A DNA stretch of 64,000 bases from Aurelia coerulea (GCA_039566865.1 CM076947.1:10299501-10363500); one strand, 5' to 3'. Shown: positions 1 through 11,440, counted from the stretch's first letter. Program-made: numbers and translations. The notes: generated by a model from the letters alone, not told the origin.

Positions 1-500
1 CAGCCTAATATACATGCCTTTTAGTCTCGCCCTACGTATACTACTTAATATCGTCAATTTAATCACATTAGTCTTCAAAATCTCTTCAACTGAACGTTTT
101 ATATGAAAACTACTACCAGCTCTCTATACATATTTGGTTGCTTAAATATGTCTTGATAGTACAACTGGGTTAAACCCTCGAGAAAGATGTATAACTCTTT
201 AAACTGAAGACAAATACAAATTCCACCAGATCAACATGCACAAGAAACCTCATACCTCATTCCCAAACATCTGCAAGTATAACTAACTATTGTATTCACT
301 CTTTTCCCTAGTACCTTGCCGCTCAGGGCAGATTACTAAAGAAACGACGCACACAAATATAACCACCGAAGAACTGTCAAGAGAAGAAAAAGATGACATT
401 CTAGCCTTGACAGACGACATACAGGTATGCGACGATGATCAAATAAAACCTGCTCCTAGACAGGATCACAAAGGCAAAAAATACTAAGCAAAAACTTTGC
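1..500. other. No recognisable gene
   Basis: AT-rich sequence. Short open frames occur, but none has codon structure, a motif or splice sites that I can support. The frame at 290-487 begins at TTG and ends in a lysine-rich stretch; it may be an upstream remnant of the Penelope-like element that follows, but nothing shows this. Confidence 0.4.
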
Positions 501-504
501 CTAA

Positions 505-1250
505 GAGGTAATACAAATAAATTTAACCCGCCGTCTAACAGTGGCTTACTCCCTACCCCCTCTACTTTCTCATTCATTCGCTCCCCTTATAGCCCCTCTT
601 GCTCACATTCTACCCCCTGTCGTCCAGGGCCCTCAGGCCTAACTTTGCACGCTCCCTTTCCTTCTCCTAACTCTCCCAAAATTCACGCCTTTGACACACC
701 TACTTCTTGTGGTTTCGTCCCAGCTATTAGCTCCTCCGCAACTCCTATTCCTTCTTCACTTCTTCCCTTCTCCCTTATTATTCTCTACTCCTTCTCTCCG
801 ATTCTCCATCACTAATCTCCCTAGTTCTGCTCCTATTCTTATAGAGAGACTTCCTTTACCGCTTCCTCAAAATTTTGTTAATGATCTATCTAGACATTAT
901 GGTTCCTTGCTCTACCACCAAATTAAAGAATCTTTCTTTTCCCACAGCATCGAATCAAGCTACTTTCCACCTTTTACTCTCCCTCGCTTTAACTCTGATC
1001 TGACCAGGGGCCTTAGCCACAAACTTTCAGTACAATACCATGAGGCGGTAGCTACTCTAAGACATAAAAATTTCCCAAAGAATGAAGGACCACCACAAAG
1101 TCCTCCAAGGAGAGGAAGCAATCAGGATAAATGCAATAGTAGAAAACATGAACAGTCTGTATGAACCGGACATAGTCAGGATTATTACCGAAAATGTAAA
1201 AAAGAACAGCCAGCTAAAAAACAGCAAGATGAACTGAAGAGGAAACAGAC
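505..1250 (+). pseudogene. Degenerate Ser/Pro-rich coding stretch upstream of the Penelope-like element
   Basis: Two overlapping frames stay open for long distances over pyrimidine-rich DNA. The first (about 505-800) encodes a Ser/Pro-rich segment. The next (about 800-1160) encodes more ordinary protein-like sequence, with a further frame change near 1085. I do not recognise a domain. Its position directly before basic sequence typical of Penelope-like element N-termini suggests the 5' part of the same element, but this is inference. Composition bias alone could explain the open frames. Confidence 0.25.
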
Positions 1251-1320
1251 AATGAACTTTACATATAACTTTGTATATACTAGCATTATTATTTATAATC
1301 TTTTCTTCTCACTCTCTATC

Positions 1321-1507
1321 ATGACCACAGGTACAAAGAATGGGGCAAACATAATTAAGAAAAAGAGTCGGAAAAGAACAACATTAAGGAAAATTTTGAA
1401 CAAAAATCGGAAAAAGAAGCACGGCACAATTGGAACAAATGCGATAAAAAAAGTTACACAATACAAATCAATCAATAATATTGTCAATTTACGGATGACT
1501 ACATTAA
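1321..1507 (+). pseudogene. Penelope-like element RT protein, N-terminal part (before the MITE)
   Basis: The open frame encodes a very basic region with runs of Lys/Arg, followed by an AIKKVTQY...NIVNL segment. This matches the conserved start of Penelope-like reverse transcriptases, where a basic N-terminus precedes an 'NLS..LT..E..LL.KGL.F.P.P' box. The frame runs straight into the TTAA at 1504-1507, where a MITE is inserted, and homology resumes at 2401. A possible splice acceptor (ccacag) lies just before 1332. No RT catalytic motif is present, so only the N-terminal part survives. Confidence 0.5.
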
Positions 1508-2396
1508 CCCTATCTGTACTGGGCGATTTTTTAGGTATTTTGTACTGGGGGGGGGGGGCGTTTTTCGCCCCCCCTCTTTTTCTCCAAAACTACAAAAGAT
1601 ATAACAATGAGACTTACCCCTATTGTTATTTAGACAATTGGCTATTCAAATATAACAATGGCAACTAATAAGTCACGTGATTCGTTGCTAGGCAACCGAA
1701 AAACTGACGAAAATTGGCAAATTTATACCTTCTTTACCAGAAAAATTCTATTTAATCAACCACTCAACCGATTTTCTCCAAATTTGTTTTAAATAATAGG
1801 AAACATGTTATAGTTCAAAAATACATACTTTGCAAAAATTTTTAGTTTCTATTTTTAGCACAATTAGCCTTAAATTAGCCTTTTGTTGCATGCATTTACT
1901 TTCATCGTAGGTTTTTGCCAGTCCTGCCCTTTTATCTGGTAAATATAGACTCAAAATGAATTAAATTAATAAGATGAAGCAAATTAGACTAAACAAATGT
2001 ATATTTGACACTTCTTTATTAGGTAAATGACGTCATAAATGTGAATGACGTCATAGATATTAAATTTTGCTGACATCAGCAAATATGAAACATTTATACA
2101 TCAAATGAAAGTACTCATCAAATGCAATCGAATGGTGCATGTTTGAGATCGATCAAGCAAACAACACGAAAACTACGGACATTTTAAGCTTTTTTTTGTT
2201 GACTACTCTCCAACCATGGTATTACTGTGGTCACATGATCAGAGGTAGAACAATGAAATGTTAAGAATTTAATTGCCTATGAAATTTGAGTAAAAGTCAC
2301 CAAAACTGGTGGTTATATCTCTTGTCGTTTTAGCGTAATGCAGCAAAAACTGGTAGGGGGGGTGAAAAACGCCCCCCCCCCCCAGTACGAATAGGG
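1508..2396. mobile_element. piggyBac-type MITE, copy 1 (TTAA target duplication)
   Basis: This 889 bp non-coding unit begins CCCTAT and ends ATAGGG. It is flanked on both sides by TTAA (1504-1507 and 2397-2400), the target duplication typical of piggyBac elements. The termini are inverted repeats of the form CCCTAT..GTACTGGG followed by G-runs and C-runs. Inside are two perfect TGACGTCA octamers at 2028-2035 and 2046-2053, then an imperfect palindrome GCTGACATCAGC at 2069-2080. It interrupts a Penelope-like reading frame. Other copies lie at 6230-6986, 18741-18980, 24171-25055 and 25981-26215. Confidence 0.88.
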
Positions 2397-2400
2397 TTAA

Positions 2401-2813
2401 CCAAGGGGGGAAACTTTACTTCTTCAAAAAGGTCTATATTTCATACCCAGCCCTGCACTGGTACAGCAGAAGGATGTACGAAAGGGCTCACTGAATTCAC
2501 ACCTTGAATGAAACTAAAATTTCATTTCTTTTACCACCCTACACAAAATAACTATGAACCATTTAATTTAGAATCCTCTTGGGTCCCACCAGGAGATACT
2601 TTTCCACCTCTACAAGAATTCTTTGACAAAATAACAGAAGATATAAATAACCACACCCACAACATGAAAGAGGCAAATACGTCTAACCTGTCTCCAAGTG
2701 AAGCAAAAGCAATAGATACACTAGCCAAACAGAACAAAATTTTATCCAAAGGGCTGACAAAGGAGGAGCTATTGTACTATGGCCTAAAAATCTTACCTAG
2801 CAGAAGCGTCTAA
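2401..2813 (+). pseudogene. Penelope-like element RT protein, N-terminal part (after the MITE)
   Basis: In the frame that follows the G-run near 2405, the translation gives the 'LLLQKGLYFIPSPA' type box found near the start of Penelope-like RT proteins. After further frame changes, 2508-2813 (101 codons) contains 'SWVPPGD...PLQEFFDKITEDI' and 'NLSPSEAKAIDTL', equivalent to the '.WTPP...L....' and 'NLT..E..AL..L' boxes upstream of the RT fingers. The core RT palm is absent. With 1321-1507 it forms one protein split by the MITE, with at least one extra frameshift in the G-run. Confidence 0.5.
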
Positions 2814-2819
2814 ACAACA

Positions 2820-3119
2820 ACATCTGCATAAGTAATTAGGTTAAATTCAAAAGGAGGAAGAAGTATTGAAATAGCGCCGTGGGAAAGTTTGCTTCTTTTG
2901 TTTTTGCAAAATGTATATGTCATTTGTATTATCATCTACGAAGATTTATTGCCGTTAGAACAATCAGACTAATTGATTTGAGGTATTGAAAACACCCTGA
3001 TGTACAGCATTTGTTCAGATGGTAGAAATGTTGGAGTGATGTAGAACTGTTGTAGGATCGATGATGCTGATGATATAGAAAAAATGTCAACTTTGTTTCT
3101 CTTTGCTGTTTACCCTTTG
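2820..3119. other. Spacer, no recognisable gene
   Basis: The minus-strand frame at 2932-3123 is a weak continuation of the zinc-motif pseudogene next to it, not an independent gene. Confidence 0.4.
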
Positions 3120-3560
3120 ACAAGCATGCGTTTGCTCTTCAGTTTTTGCAGAATCTTTCCCATAGCAAAAGAAGCACTCATTGCGTTTAAAAGTGCCGAC
3201 TGCAGACCTCTGTTTCAAAGGAGAGGGCTTCAAAACAATGGTTTCTGATGCTTCTGCATTATCTGAAGACTCTAGCTCAGACTGACCTGGTCATCCTCTA
3301 CTGTACCTTTCCTTACGACGGCCCCGGCAGCTCGGTGTTTCTTCTCATCACGTTGTATTGATGTTTTATTAGTTGCTTCACTGTAGCAATCCTGATGCCA
3401 TAAAGCTTTCAACTCTTGAAGATCAGTTGCAGTCAGGCCTCTTAGTCACGCTGCAATTGGCTGAAAGTCTGGATTTCCACATTCTGCCCGTTTGTGAATG
3501 CAATGAAGGAATTTTTCATAAGTAGCTGTGTCCCTTGGTTGGGTCAGCTTATCCTTTTTC
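3120..3560 (-). pseudogene. Zinc-motif protein of a transposon-associated family, decayed
   Basis: Read on the minus strand from 3560, with stops and frame changes, the translation has '...LTATDLQELKALWHQDCYSEATNK', then an acidic or Ser-rich linker, then 'NECFFCYGKD...THACQ'. The spacing of Trp-His-x-x-Cys-Tyr, Cys-x2-Cys and His-x-Cys matches a recurrent but, to my knowledge, unnamed protein family seen many times per genome in cnidarians, usually next to transposon genes. A C-terminal part of what looks like the same family is at 25120-25804 (minus). Family assignment rests on memory of pattern only. Function unknown; the multiple stops rule out an active gene. Confidence 0.45.
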
Positions 3561-3657
3561 ATAGTGGTTTAAAATCTAATGCAGATAGTAAAATATGTTG
3601 GCCGGTTCATCGTGCTCCATTGCTGCATTGAAAAATAATCAGTGCAATAAAGTAGGA

Positions 3658-4140
3658 CTAGTCTTTCCATAATTTGATCAAAAAGCATTGGCATAGAAAA
3701 ATAACAACTTTAGAGCAATTAAAAACTGCCTCAGGGGTAATAAAAAGAACTGAAACATTTCCATTCACAACAGACGACTTAAACGTCTCATCTGTCTGCA
3801 GCTCACCAATAAAGGCCGCATTAATGCCAAACAAAATTAAGCGTTCAGTCTGCTCGACCAATAGTCCTGACAATGGCGAAATAACTAAAACAACATTATC
3901 AGTACAAATTGTCCTCTTGTTCTTTGAATCTTGTTCATTGAAAATATCTGTCAAAACAGCGAAGCAGTGGGTTTCCCCCGATCCTGTTGGTGCTATGATA
4001 ATAATGTCTTCGCCGCAAAGAGCTTTCTTATAAGCTGCCACTTGAAAACCTTTCAATGTTGTGTTAAATTTCTCCTTGATTGCTCTTAAGGCCAAACAGC
4101 TTGTCCTCCATTGCAAATCAAATATGCCCGCTTGACGATA
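3658..4140 (-). pseudogene. RecQ-type DEAD/H helicase, N-terminal ATPase fragment
   Basis: The minus-strand frame of about 150 codons contains a helicase motif I region 'IIIIAPTGSGET', a motif Ia-like 'VLVISPLSGLLVEQ' and 'LFITPEAVF', in the order found in RecQ-family helicases (3'-5' DNA unwinding, nuclear). The Walker A lysine is replaced by Glu (GSGET instead of GSGKT), which would abolish ATP binding. No DEAH box, motif IV-VI or zinc region follows. A fragment from the later part of a RecQ-like helicase lies on the same strand at 63253-63767. The neighbours on both sides are also minus-strand remnants. Confidence 0.65.
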
Positions 4141-4726
4141 TATCGATCAGACTGTTGACAAACATGCTGTACACAGCCTCGTTCCAAAGGGCGTTCAAAA
4201 GTGAAAAAAGTCAGTTCAAAAATATTGCCGTAATAATATGAGTCCCAGTATGAGTGGTCTCGGTCTGGTGTAATAGTCTCGTTTTGAATAGCGATTACTG
4301 GGACTCATCGTAATCAGTCTAGGCATTCCCCTTGTTAAGTAGAATTATGCCCCTTTTATATTGCCTTGGTGGTGATTTGAAATTCCTTAACATGGTATCT
4401 GGGATCACCTCTTGTTCCTCAATTTTTTTATGCTCATGGTAGATTTTGGCAGAGTATTTACAGTATTTGTCTCTCAAACATCAAGAAATGAGGTAGTTAT
4501 GTTCAAATTATCCATTGAGGAACATTTTGAAATTGATTACCCATTGATTAAAGATAAATTAATATTGCTGGACCCAACTGAATTTGTATTCTTTTTTGGG
4601 AGACCTAGTATTCAAAATTTTGTAAGCAGAAGAAGACTTTAGCCTCAAAAATGCAAAATCCGAAGCAAATAGTTGTCTGCTTTGGCACCTCTGATCTTGA
4701 GAAGGTGGATTATTAAACTTCAAATG
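4140..4726. other. Spacer with a short inverted repeat
   Basis: A short inverted repeat brackets about 4237-4305 (arms related to AGTCCCAGTA / ATTACTGGGACT). The plus-strand frame at 4412-4642 has no recognisable motif and probably reflects decayed minus-strand coding sequence. Confidence 0.35.
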
Positions 4727-5402
4727 CCCTTACTATGCCGAGACACATGCAACCAATGCAAGGTTCACATTTGTTATAATGTCTTCAAAGAAGTTCTCCA
4801 AGTAATGACACATCTCGTCAAATTTTTCACCAAGTAATGTTGACAATCACTGCACCTCTACTACAGTGCCTATAGCTGCCAAAGAAGCATAACTGATTGT
4901 GTGCTATGGAGATGGCAACATACTTATCAAGTGGAATATTCAGTATGCAAGCAAATTGATATTTGACATCTTTGAGCAATGTCAACTTTTTGGCCAAAGA
5001 ATGCATGTAATATATTCCATAGTAACTCTCGGGCATTTACAGGATCAGGTCCCGATTTGAATGTTGTGTCACTTCTTCCACAGAAAGGTTAGGCTGCTGG
5101 TCAATTTCATTGATGGATCCATACAAGACATTCCCTTTCTGCATGATCTCCCTGAAAGACGTCACCAAAGATCATGTGTGGTTGAAATGACTTTCTTTGA
5201 TAAACTTTCCCCTCAAAACATACTGGCAAACAAGAGTTGCAATGGCAGTGCAAGAGTTGCTTTCTGCACCATGTCTTAGACCAGACTGGTAAATATCACT
5301 GGGAAATGTAAATTCGGTTATTCCTCCTGCATCAAGATGTGAAAGCGCAATATGGGAATCCTTGGTTGTGCACACCTTGCCAACGGCCTGATGTACAACC
5401 AC
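4727..5402 (-). pseudogene. Cysteine-protease-like protein of a transposon-associated family
   Basis: Minus-strand segments with two internal stops encode '...ESNSCTAIATLVCQYVLRGKF', then a block ending 'PESYYGIYYMHSLAKKL' and 'CFFGSYRHCSRGAVIVNI'. The pair of an (S/N)NSCT-type cysteine box and a later 'hydrophobic-x-x-S-(H/x)-RH..GA' box resembles OTU or USP-like papain-fold proteins carried by cnidarian mobile elements. The cysteine of NSC would be the nucleophile and the H near GAVIV the base. This is a pattern-level assignment. It lies upstream, in transcription order, of the RecQ and zinc-motif remnants on the same strand. Confidence 0.35.
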
Positions 5403-5480
5403 TTACCACCGACCACACCGACCAGTGCACCGACCACATACCACCGACCACACACCACCGACCACATACCACCGACCAAA
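5395..5480. repeat. Short CCACCGACCA tandem repeat
   Basis: About eight imperfect copies of an 8-16 bp unit built on ACCACCGACCACA lie in tandem. No coding function is apparent. Confidence 0.7.
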
Positions 5481-5489
5481 TTTTAATTA

Positions 5490-6229
5490 CAAACTCAATG
5501 TTTTTGTAAGAAACTAAAATTATAAATGATTTCAATTCTAAAAGACTTTGTTGAGTGCTTACAAATGTCTAAAAATGTAGGTCCATTTCTGAATAACCTG
5601 TTTATTAAGAAACTGAGGGCTCAGTTTTCTAAACTTATCTCAACGATCAGCGCACTTTAAACAACTGTATTATTATTAAACATATTTTTATATAAGAAAC
5701 TGCCCATAAGGAATTCAACTCTCAGATCGCCAAAAAATTAAGAAACTCCAGTACTGGGAATATATATGTTAAGAAAATATGTATTTTGATAATGGAAATC
5801 CTTGGCATTTTGCCACCGAACAGGGTATCATTTTCAGGATTCGTACTCCGGGACAGGGTATCACTTGTGTACAGTCGGCTCCATGACAGGGTCCATATTT
5901 TGTATAATTGACTTTCTAACGTTGTTGTAAACCATTTGCATTCCGCAAGTGTGATTTAAATCGTTTGGATGGCAACATTTCCGCTTTTTTGATAGATTTC
6001 TATCAACTTTCTGTTAAATCTCAGGGCCGCGTACAATTTTGTATTAAGAAACTCAAGAACAGGGTATCATTTATATAATTTTACTCCCGGACAGGGTATC
6101 ATTTTTGGAAATTTTACTCTGGGACAGGGTGCCTTTTCAGATTTTTCCAGCGGCACGTCCCCATATTTTCATAAGGTATACCTAAATGTTTTTCCTCTTC
6201 TTTCTACTTAAGAATATTACTGTAAGTTC
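5490..6229. repeat. TTTCTTA/TAAGAAA-rich repeat, inverted homologue of the 62 kb copy
   Basis: The stretch has many TAAGAAAC and GTTTCTTA words. The segment 5690-5790 (TATAAGAAACTGC...CAACTCTCAGATCGCC...CCAGTACTGGGA) is the reverse complement of 62340-62440. The remainder (5800-6180) repeats 'ACAGGGTATCA' words several times. No gene seen. Confidence 0.6.
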
Positions 6230-6986
6230 GCCCCCTGGGACCACCGTTGCACAACAGTCTGCTTAAAGCTTTTTTGAAAAAATCCATCTGGTGTTTGAAT
6301 TTACAAAATTTTCCCAACTTTGTGAAAATTGAGCTATTTGCAAAAATGGGCCCATTATTAGCAAATAGCTTGATAAAATTGGCAAAAAAACCATCCAAAT
6401 GCCTGCTTGACACCATTAATTTATAGTTTTATATGGTTTCATACGGATATTTGTGGTTTCTAATAAATGGACTAACTAAATAATGAAGATTTGATTCAAT
6501 GCAAAATTGTTTGCTCAATAATTATGATTTAAAACCATTAATTTCGCATATTATTGACGAAATCAAGTACCTTCATCGATATTTGAGGTAATTCCACCAG
6601 TTTTGCATGCAAAAATTACTCATTCATTAGGAATATGACGCCATAAAGATTGATGACGTCATCTAAATAATAAACTGCTGATGTCAGCAAATAAGAATAA
6701 ATTATATATCAAATGAAAGCACTCATTGAGACGAATCAAATGGTATATATATTATTGAGATTTAGTAACAAAGAAAGAAATTAGAGCCGTTTTAAAGAAT
6801 TCTTTGTGACCACTCTCCAAATATGGGCATGTGGTGGTCACGTGGTCGAACAATAGGACTTGAAATTTCTATTTTCTGATTGCCAACTAAATTTTAGGAA
6901 AAGTCAAGACGTTTCAGCATTGTAGGTAGCATCGTTTGGGAGCTATTAAAGAAATCCGATGGGCCCCCCCCCCGGTTAAAATAGGG
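6230..6986. mobile_element. piggyBac-type MITE, copy 2 (left end missing)
   Basis: The right end is intact: a C-run, then GGTTAAAATAGGG, then TTAA at 6987-6990. The interior matches copy 1 and carries TGACGCCA at 6636-6643 and TGACGTCA at 6654-6661 with the same 18 bp offset, then a CTGCTGATGTCAGC palindrome. The left part shares 'TTTGTGAAAATTGAGCTATT' with copy 25981-26215, so both belong to one subfamily. The exact left boundary is not visible. Confidence 0.7.
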
Positions 6987-7001
6987 TTAAAGCTCAGGAT
7001 G

Positions 7002-7753
7002 AGATGGATTATGTCAATAGTCCTCTCATCGATCCAATACCACAAAATCTGGGGATGTCAAAGAGCAGCCAAGGCCAAGACAACAATAAGGTAGAACTTT
7101 ATGAGGCAGTGACTGAACTTTGAAGGCAAATATCAATTTGCCGTGCCAACCAAAGGGTTCTGCAGGAACATTTGAACGAATTAAGGCATGAGCTAGATGC
7201 CAAGTCAACTGCTATGTTAGAGAGATTAAAGGGGTAAGATGAGAGGTTAGGCTGCGAGAATAGAACTGTCCACACCCAAGAGACTTCCCTTGCTGAAGAA
7301 AGTGTTTTAGGGGTTCCTCTGGAATATGGCACTCCTGACGAGCCGATCAATATTTCGATAATGGCAGTATCTAGTATCCCAAAAGGATTGGGTACAGGGA
7401 TATACAGCCTTCCTGGTGCATCTCACGTGACATTAAACCTACTGCCAACCTTCATCAGCAGCAACGCTACAAGTGAATGTATGCCCACAGAAAGGCGCTT
7501 GCCGAAGCAGTTTGAGACGATTGCCCCACAGCCGTTTGTAAGCCAGGATTTTCAACGGGAAGAAAATGAGGAAATACGGAATTTGCATCCCTTCCTTACC
7601 TCCTATGCCTATGCCTTGACCAGTGAAAATCCTTGCGACAACCAAAGTACGGTACCATCACTTGAACTTCCCACTGCAAAGACACCCAATCGTGTCAGGA
7701 GAAATGTGGATGTTTACAAACTACGTGAGCTGAAAGCCTGCAGCAATTCATGA
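7002..7753 (+). pseudogene. Unrecognised coiled-coil protein, interrupted by two stops
   Basis: One frame runs about 250 codons with only two stops (TGA near 7117, TAA near 7235). It encodes an acidic or polar start, then a heptad-rich coiled coil ('VLQEHLNELRHELDAKS'), then a low-complexity Ser/Thr/Pro region. The last 130 codons are open from an ATG at 7361. Coding-like sequence in another frame continues to about 7950. It begins directly after the right end of the MITE at 6986. The layout resembles a Gag or ORF1-type protein of a retroelement, but no zinc knuckle or other diagnostic motif is seen. Confidence 0.4.
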
Positions 7754-8559
7754 AAAAATCTGGCAAAGTTGCTAACGTTCGAACTATTTGAATGAAGCGA
7801 GCTTGCTTCCTCAATCCTTCCTCAAATGTTAGAGGAAAGCGCATAAAGGACGTTGAAAAGAATGCCTTGATGCCTCAATCATGCAATGGATTAGACAAAC
7901 TGTTTTTACCATGTTTCCTGATCGCTACCATCATCAGGAAAAGCTCTGGGGCGAATGTGTAAATGGAATAAATAATGCCATTTCAGACAGTAAAACAAAA
8001 GTAAACACTGGACAATAAGCTAATGGAATCTTTATTACTCGCCGCTAGGGACAGCACCCCTCCCAAGATAGGGGAAATTTGCATTGCACATGCGCCAAAA
8101 TTTCACAGGGGTACGAGGTAAAATTTGAAGGGAATGGAAAATGGAAAAGAAGCTTGGAGCGCTAGTGTTGACATTTGGTTTGGAGTTTACAGGAAGACAA
8201 ATCTCTCGTAAATGGTGTTAAAGTCAAGCAGGATTTGCAAAGGTTAGTCTACCAAGCATACTTATATCCTTAAAAAATCATTAATTATCATTCTCAGATG
8301 ATTTAATCATTCAGTTCAGGTCTAGTCTAGTTTATTAGGCCCTACTACTTTGGCATTGGAGTGGACCTCCTTCCTACTTTGTTAGGCCTAACAAAGTGCG
8401 TGGAATACACCCTGTGTCTTTTTAAGCAAGACCTCAAAAACAAATGGCAGTCGTTTTTAATTTTAGGGCGATTTTGTTTTGGCTACAAAACCGAAATATT
8501 GATGGTCCCTCTATTATTACTCGCAAAGCACAGGAGATCCCACACCAATAGATGAAATA

Positions 8560-8880
8560 CACATATTTTTCTTTTGAGAAACTAAGGTGTCCGGGGCTGG
8601 TAGGCAGTTTCTTAAATATTTGGGCCATTTCGCTGTCAAAAGTTTCTTACGTGTTTCTTATTCTTTAATGCTGGAAGTTTTGAGTTAACTTCGTTTTGTC
8701 TGAAGGGTTCCCAAAGTACTTAGTAAGATCTAAAAACAACTAAGTAACGTAATTCGCTCTCAAAATAATGTCAACACAGTTGCTCTAACTGGACAGTGTC
8801 TTTTGAGTGTGATCGGAATTTTCGAAAAATTGAGCCTACCGTTTCTTATAAGCGGTTTCTTATAAAAAAATACGTGTATG
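8560..8880. repeat. TTTCTTA-rich repeat fragment
   Basis: It contains several GTTTCTTA words and ends with GTTTCTTATAAGCGGTTTC and AAAATACGTGTAT. The same ending is found at 62415-62456 inside the 1.9 kb foldback element, so this is a related fragment. Confidence 0.55.
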
Positions 8881-9978
8881 ATATTGAAGAACATTCCCAG
8901 AGAAACAGCTCAGAAACTTTCAGTACTGATAAATCTGATAAATAATTATTCACATATTTCCGCCTGTCTGTGGCAGTGACGTTTTACCAGATGTGCTAAA
9001 ATGATCTTCGCTTTTTTAATCAGCCAACTATGATATAATTATAGATTTCAAAGACTGAGTTAAACTTAGAAAATAATACTGGATTGTTTATTTTGAAGAC
9101 TAAAGTTCATTTCCGCATACCACCTGTTGGATAGCCCAGTACAGTATTGAATTACTGTAAATCATGTTTGGCCATGGCCAAATGTACTGGCCACCAGGGG
9201 AGGGAGGTCAGATATTGATACCCAATCCCAGAATTTTGAAGAAATAACAAAAAACAATTCAATGTTAAAGGGAATTCAATTGCAAGGCAAAAGAATTGAT
9301 GTCCTCTCAGTCATGGTTGCATACAAAACAAATCAAATCTGTTCTGAATCAATGGGGACATGGTGCTGGGAAAAAATTTTTCCAGGTGTACTTGCATTCA
9401 ACATCCGTTACCAGAATTCCTGACATTCATAATCCCAGTTCATTGGTTATCTGTGATTGATTTTAATTCACCATGCTTATTGTGAAATCTTTGATCATTT
9501 GTATCGTCTTTATGGTCAAGAGGAAGTAACAAAAATTGGACCATGAATAATTTTTGACCATGCCTTGACCTGACCATAGGTCAAATATAATTTTCCAACC
9601 AAAACATGATCAACACATTTGGAAATTTCATTTTCAAAACATGGTCTGTTGACCATTCAACATACGGTATTTTCCTACCTTTTCAAACATGTTGCTTTCA
9701 TAATTGAGCATCACGGAATTCTTTAAACTTTTGCAGAATTGTAAGAAAATTCCCATTTTCAAATTCTTGTAACAAACAAATCGCAATTTTGCCAAAGTAC
9801 TCCTGTGTAACAGATGAAAGCTCAACATTTCCTTTGCAAACCCATTTCAAGGAAGTTATGCGGAAAGCCTCATATCTCAACCCAAATTTTATTTTTCAAA
9901 TAGTTCTCAAAGGGATATGGAAACAGGAAATTCTTGAAATTTTTGCAGAATCCTCCAAATATCACGTAATCTATGCAA

Positions 9979-10042
9979 GTTGAACCCATCTGAATCCACC
10001 TGAACCCATCTGAACCCATCTGAACCCAGCTGAATCCCTCTT
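9979..10042. repeat. Decamer tandem repeat (CTGAACCCAT)n
   Basis: Six imperfect tandem copies of a 10 bp unit, TGAACCCATC, with small variants. Confidence 0.8.
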
Positions 10043-10331
10043 TTCCCATCAGAGTGAGCTTAAAAACACGTGTCACGTGGATCCTGGATAAACCAATCAC
10101 AGGATGCCAACAATTTTATAACAGATTCAAACCCACTAAAACAAAGGTATCCACTTTTCCCATCAGAGTTAACCTAAAATATGCATCGCGGATAAACCAA
10201 TCACAGGACAGCAAAATTTGTAACACATAAATCTATAAACTGGCAATACGCCTCCTACGCCCATCTATCTTAAAAGTTAAGTCAAAACACGGATGCAAAT
10301 CTTTCAAAAGAAAAATTAAAAAATTAGAGAC

Positions 10332-10651
10332 ATGCCCAGGGAAACTGTTCCACGTCGTAGTGTCCGTCCGTCCACACTAGCAAGCACCATCAGCACAAGG
10401 CCTGTAAGGCAACTTCAAGCACCATCGTCAATAGTAGCTCGTTGACACAGGCAATCGCAACCATCACAAGGCCGGTAAGGGAAGGCACTGTAAACATCAC
10501 CACCATTAGCCATTCGTCGACACAGGCAAGCACCATCAGCACAAGGCCTAGGCAAAGTACTCTGAGCACCACTGCCAAAAGAAATACCATTGCCACGCAA
10601 GCTATCAAAGCAGCCATGATAGAGAAGAAGAGCTTCAACTCAGAATGGTGA
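10332..10651 (+). pseudogene. Thr/Ser-rich coding-like stretch with a frameshift, containing a direct repeat
   Basis: A frame from the ATG at 10332 ends at TGA near 10443. The reading continues in another frame to 10651 (MTQAIATITRPVREG...). A segment AAGCACCATCAGCACAAGGCC occurs at about 10383 and again at about 10525, giving the repeated peptide 'STISTRP'. This may be a decayed Thr/Ser-rich protein or simply a tandem repeat that happens to be open. No domain recognised. Confidence 0.2.
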
Positions 10652-10744
10652 TTATATAAAAATGTTAAAGTTCATTTTCAGATATACATATAAGGGTAGG
10701 GCCAGGTCTATAACGGGGACCACGTGGACCTTCCCGAGAAACAT

Positions 10745-11440
10745 GACTTTCCGGTCCGCAAAATTTTGTCCGCGTTCTAGAATTTTGCAATAGGCCGAAA
10801 TTCTAAAACAAGGACCTGTATCTCAAGGACTTTTTACTAAGTCCGCGGAATCAAGGTCCGTGTATTTTGCTATAGGCCGAAATTTTAAAGCGCGGACTTT
10901 CATCTCGCGGACTTTTTGCCAAATTTTGAAACTTATCCTTTTAATCAAACAAAATCTCAATGAAAATCGAATCATTAGAACATGAAATTGGATTTTGAAA
11001 ACCGTTACCAGTGTAATCCCTCAAAGTTTGTACTGCAGTTTTAGGCCCAGTATTTACCAACGGTATAGGATATGTTGCGATCAAAGGTTGTCGGAGGGTA
11101 GTTGCTTCTCATATAATATAATATGACATAATATAATATCTCCAAACACAAGACATATACTCTGTGTCAAAATCTGACAAACTTTAATTCGACAAGGCTC
11201 TGGTGTTTGTTGGTGATTGACAAATAGAAAAGTTTTGTTGGTTTGAGAAATGTTGTCTGTTCGTTATTCATTTGACATTCTCTTTTTTGACGTCTTCAAA
11301 TAAAGCTGTTGGTAGAAAGTTCAGACTGAAAGAGTAAAGGTCAGGAAAGGCCTGCAAAATCGAGGTCCGCTCTCCAGATTTTTACATATGGAAAGAATGT
11401 AAAAGGCAGACCTTTAAATCATGGATCTCAAAAGTAAAGT
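10745..11440. repeat. Degenerate GTCCGCG-type tandem repeat
   Basis: A unit of roughly 80-90 bp that includes 'GTCCGCG', 'ATTTTGC.ATAGGCCGAAATT' and 'CGGAC' is repeated about twice between 10745 and 10925, with looser matches at 11340-11440. It overlaps the start of the long inverted arm at 10890. Confidence 0.5.

Larger units (their letters stand above)
7754..10331. other. No recognisable gene; repeat fragments
   Basis: Low-information AT-rich DNA. The open frames at 8361-8555 and 9634-9983 look random. A TTTCTTA-rich patch is at 8560-8880 and a short decamer array at 9979-10042 (listed separately). The first 200 bp may hold a further decayed part of the preceding coiled-coil gene. Confidence 0.4.

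Noticed and set aside
10390..10638. Minus-strand hydrophobic 82-codon frame suggesting a membrane protein
   Set aside because: It is the reverse of a Thr/Ser-rich tandem repeat; hydrophobicity follows from the composition.
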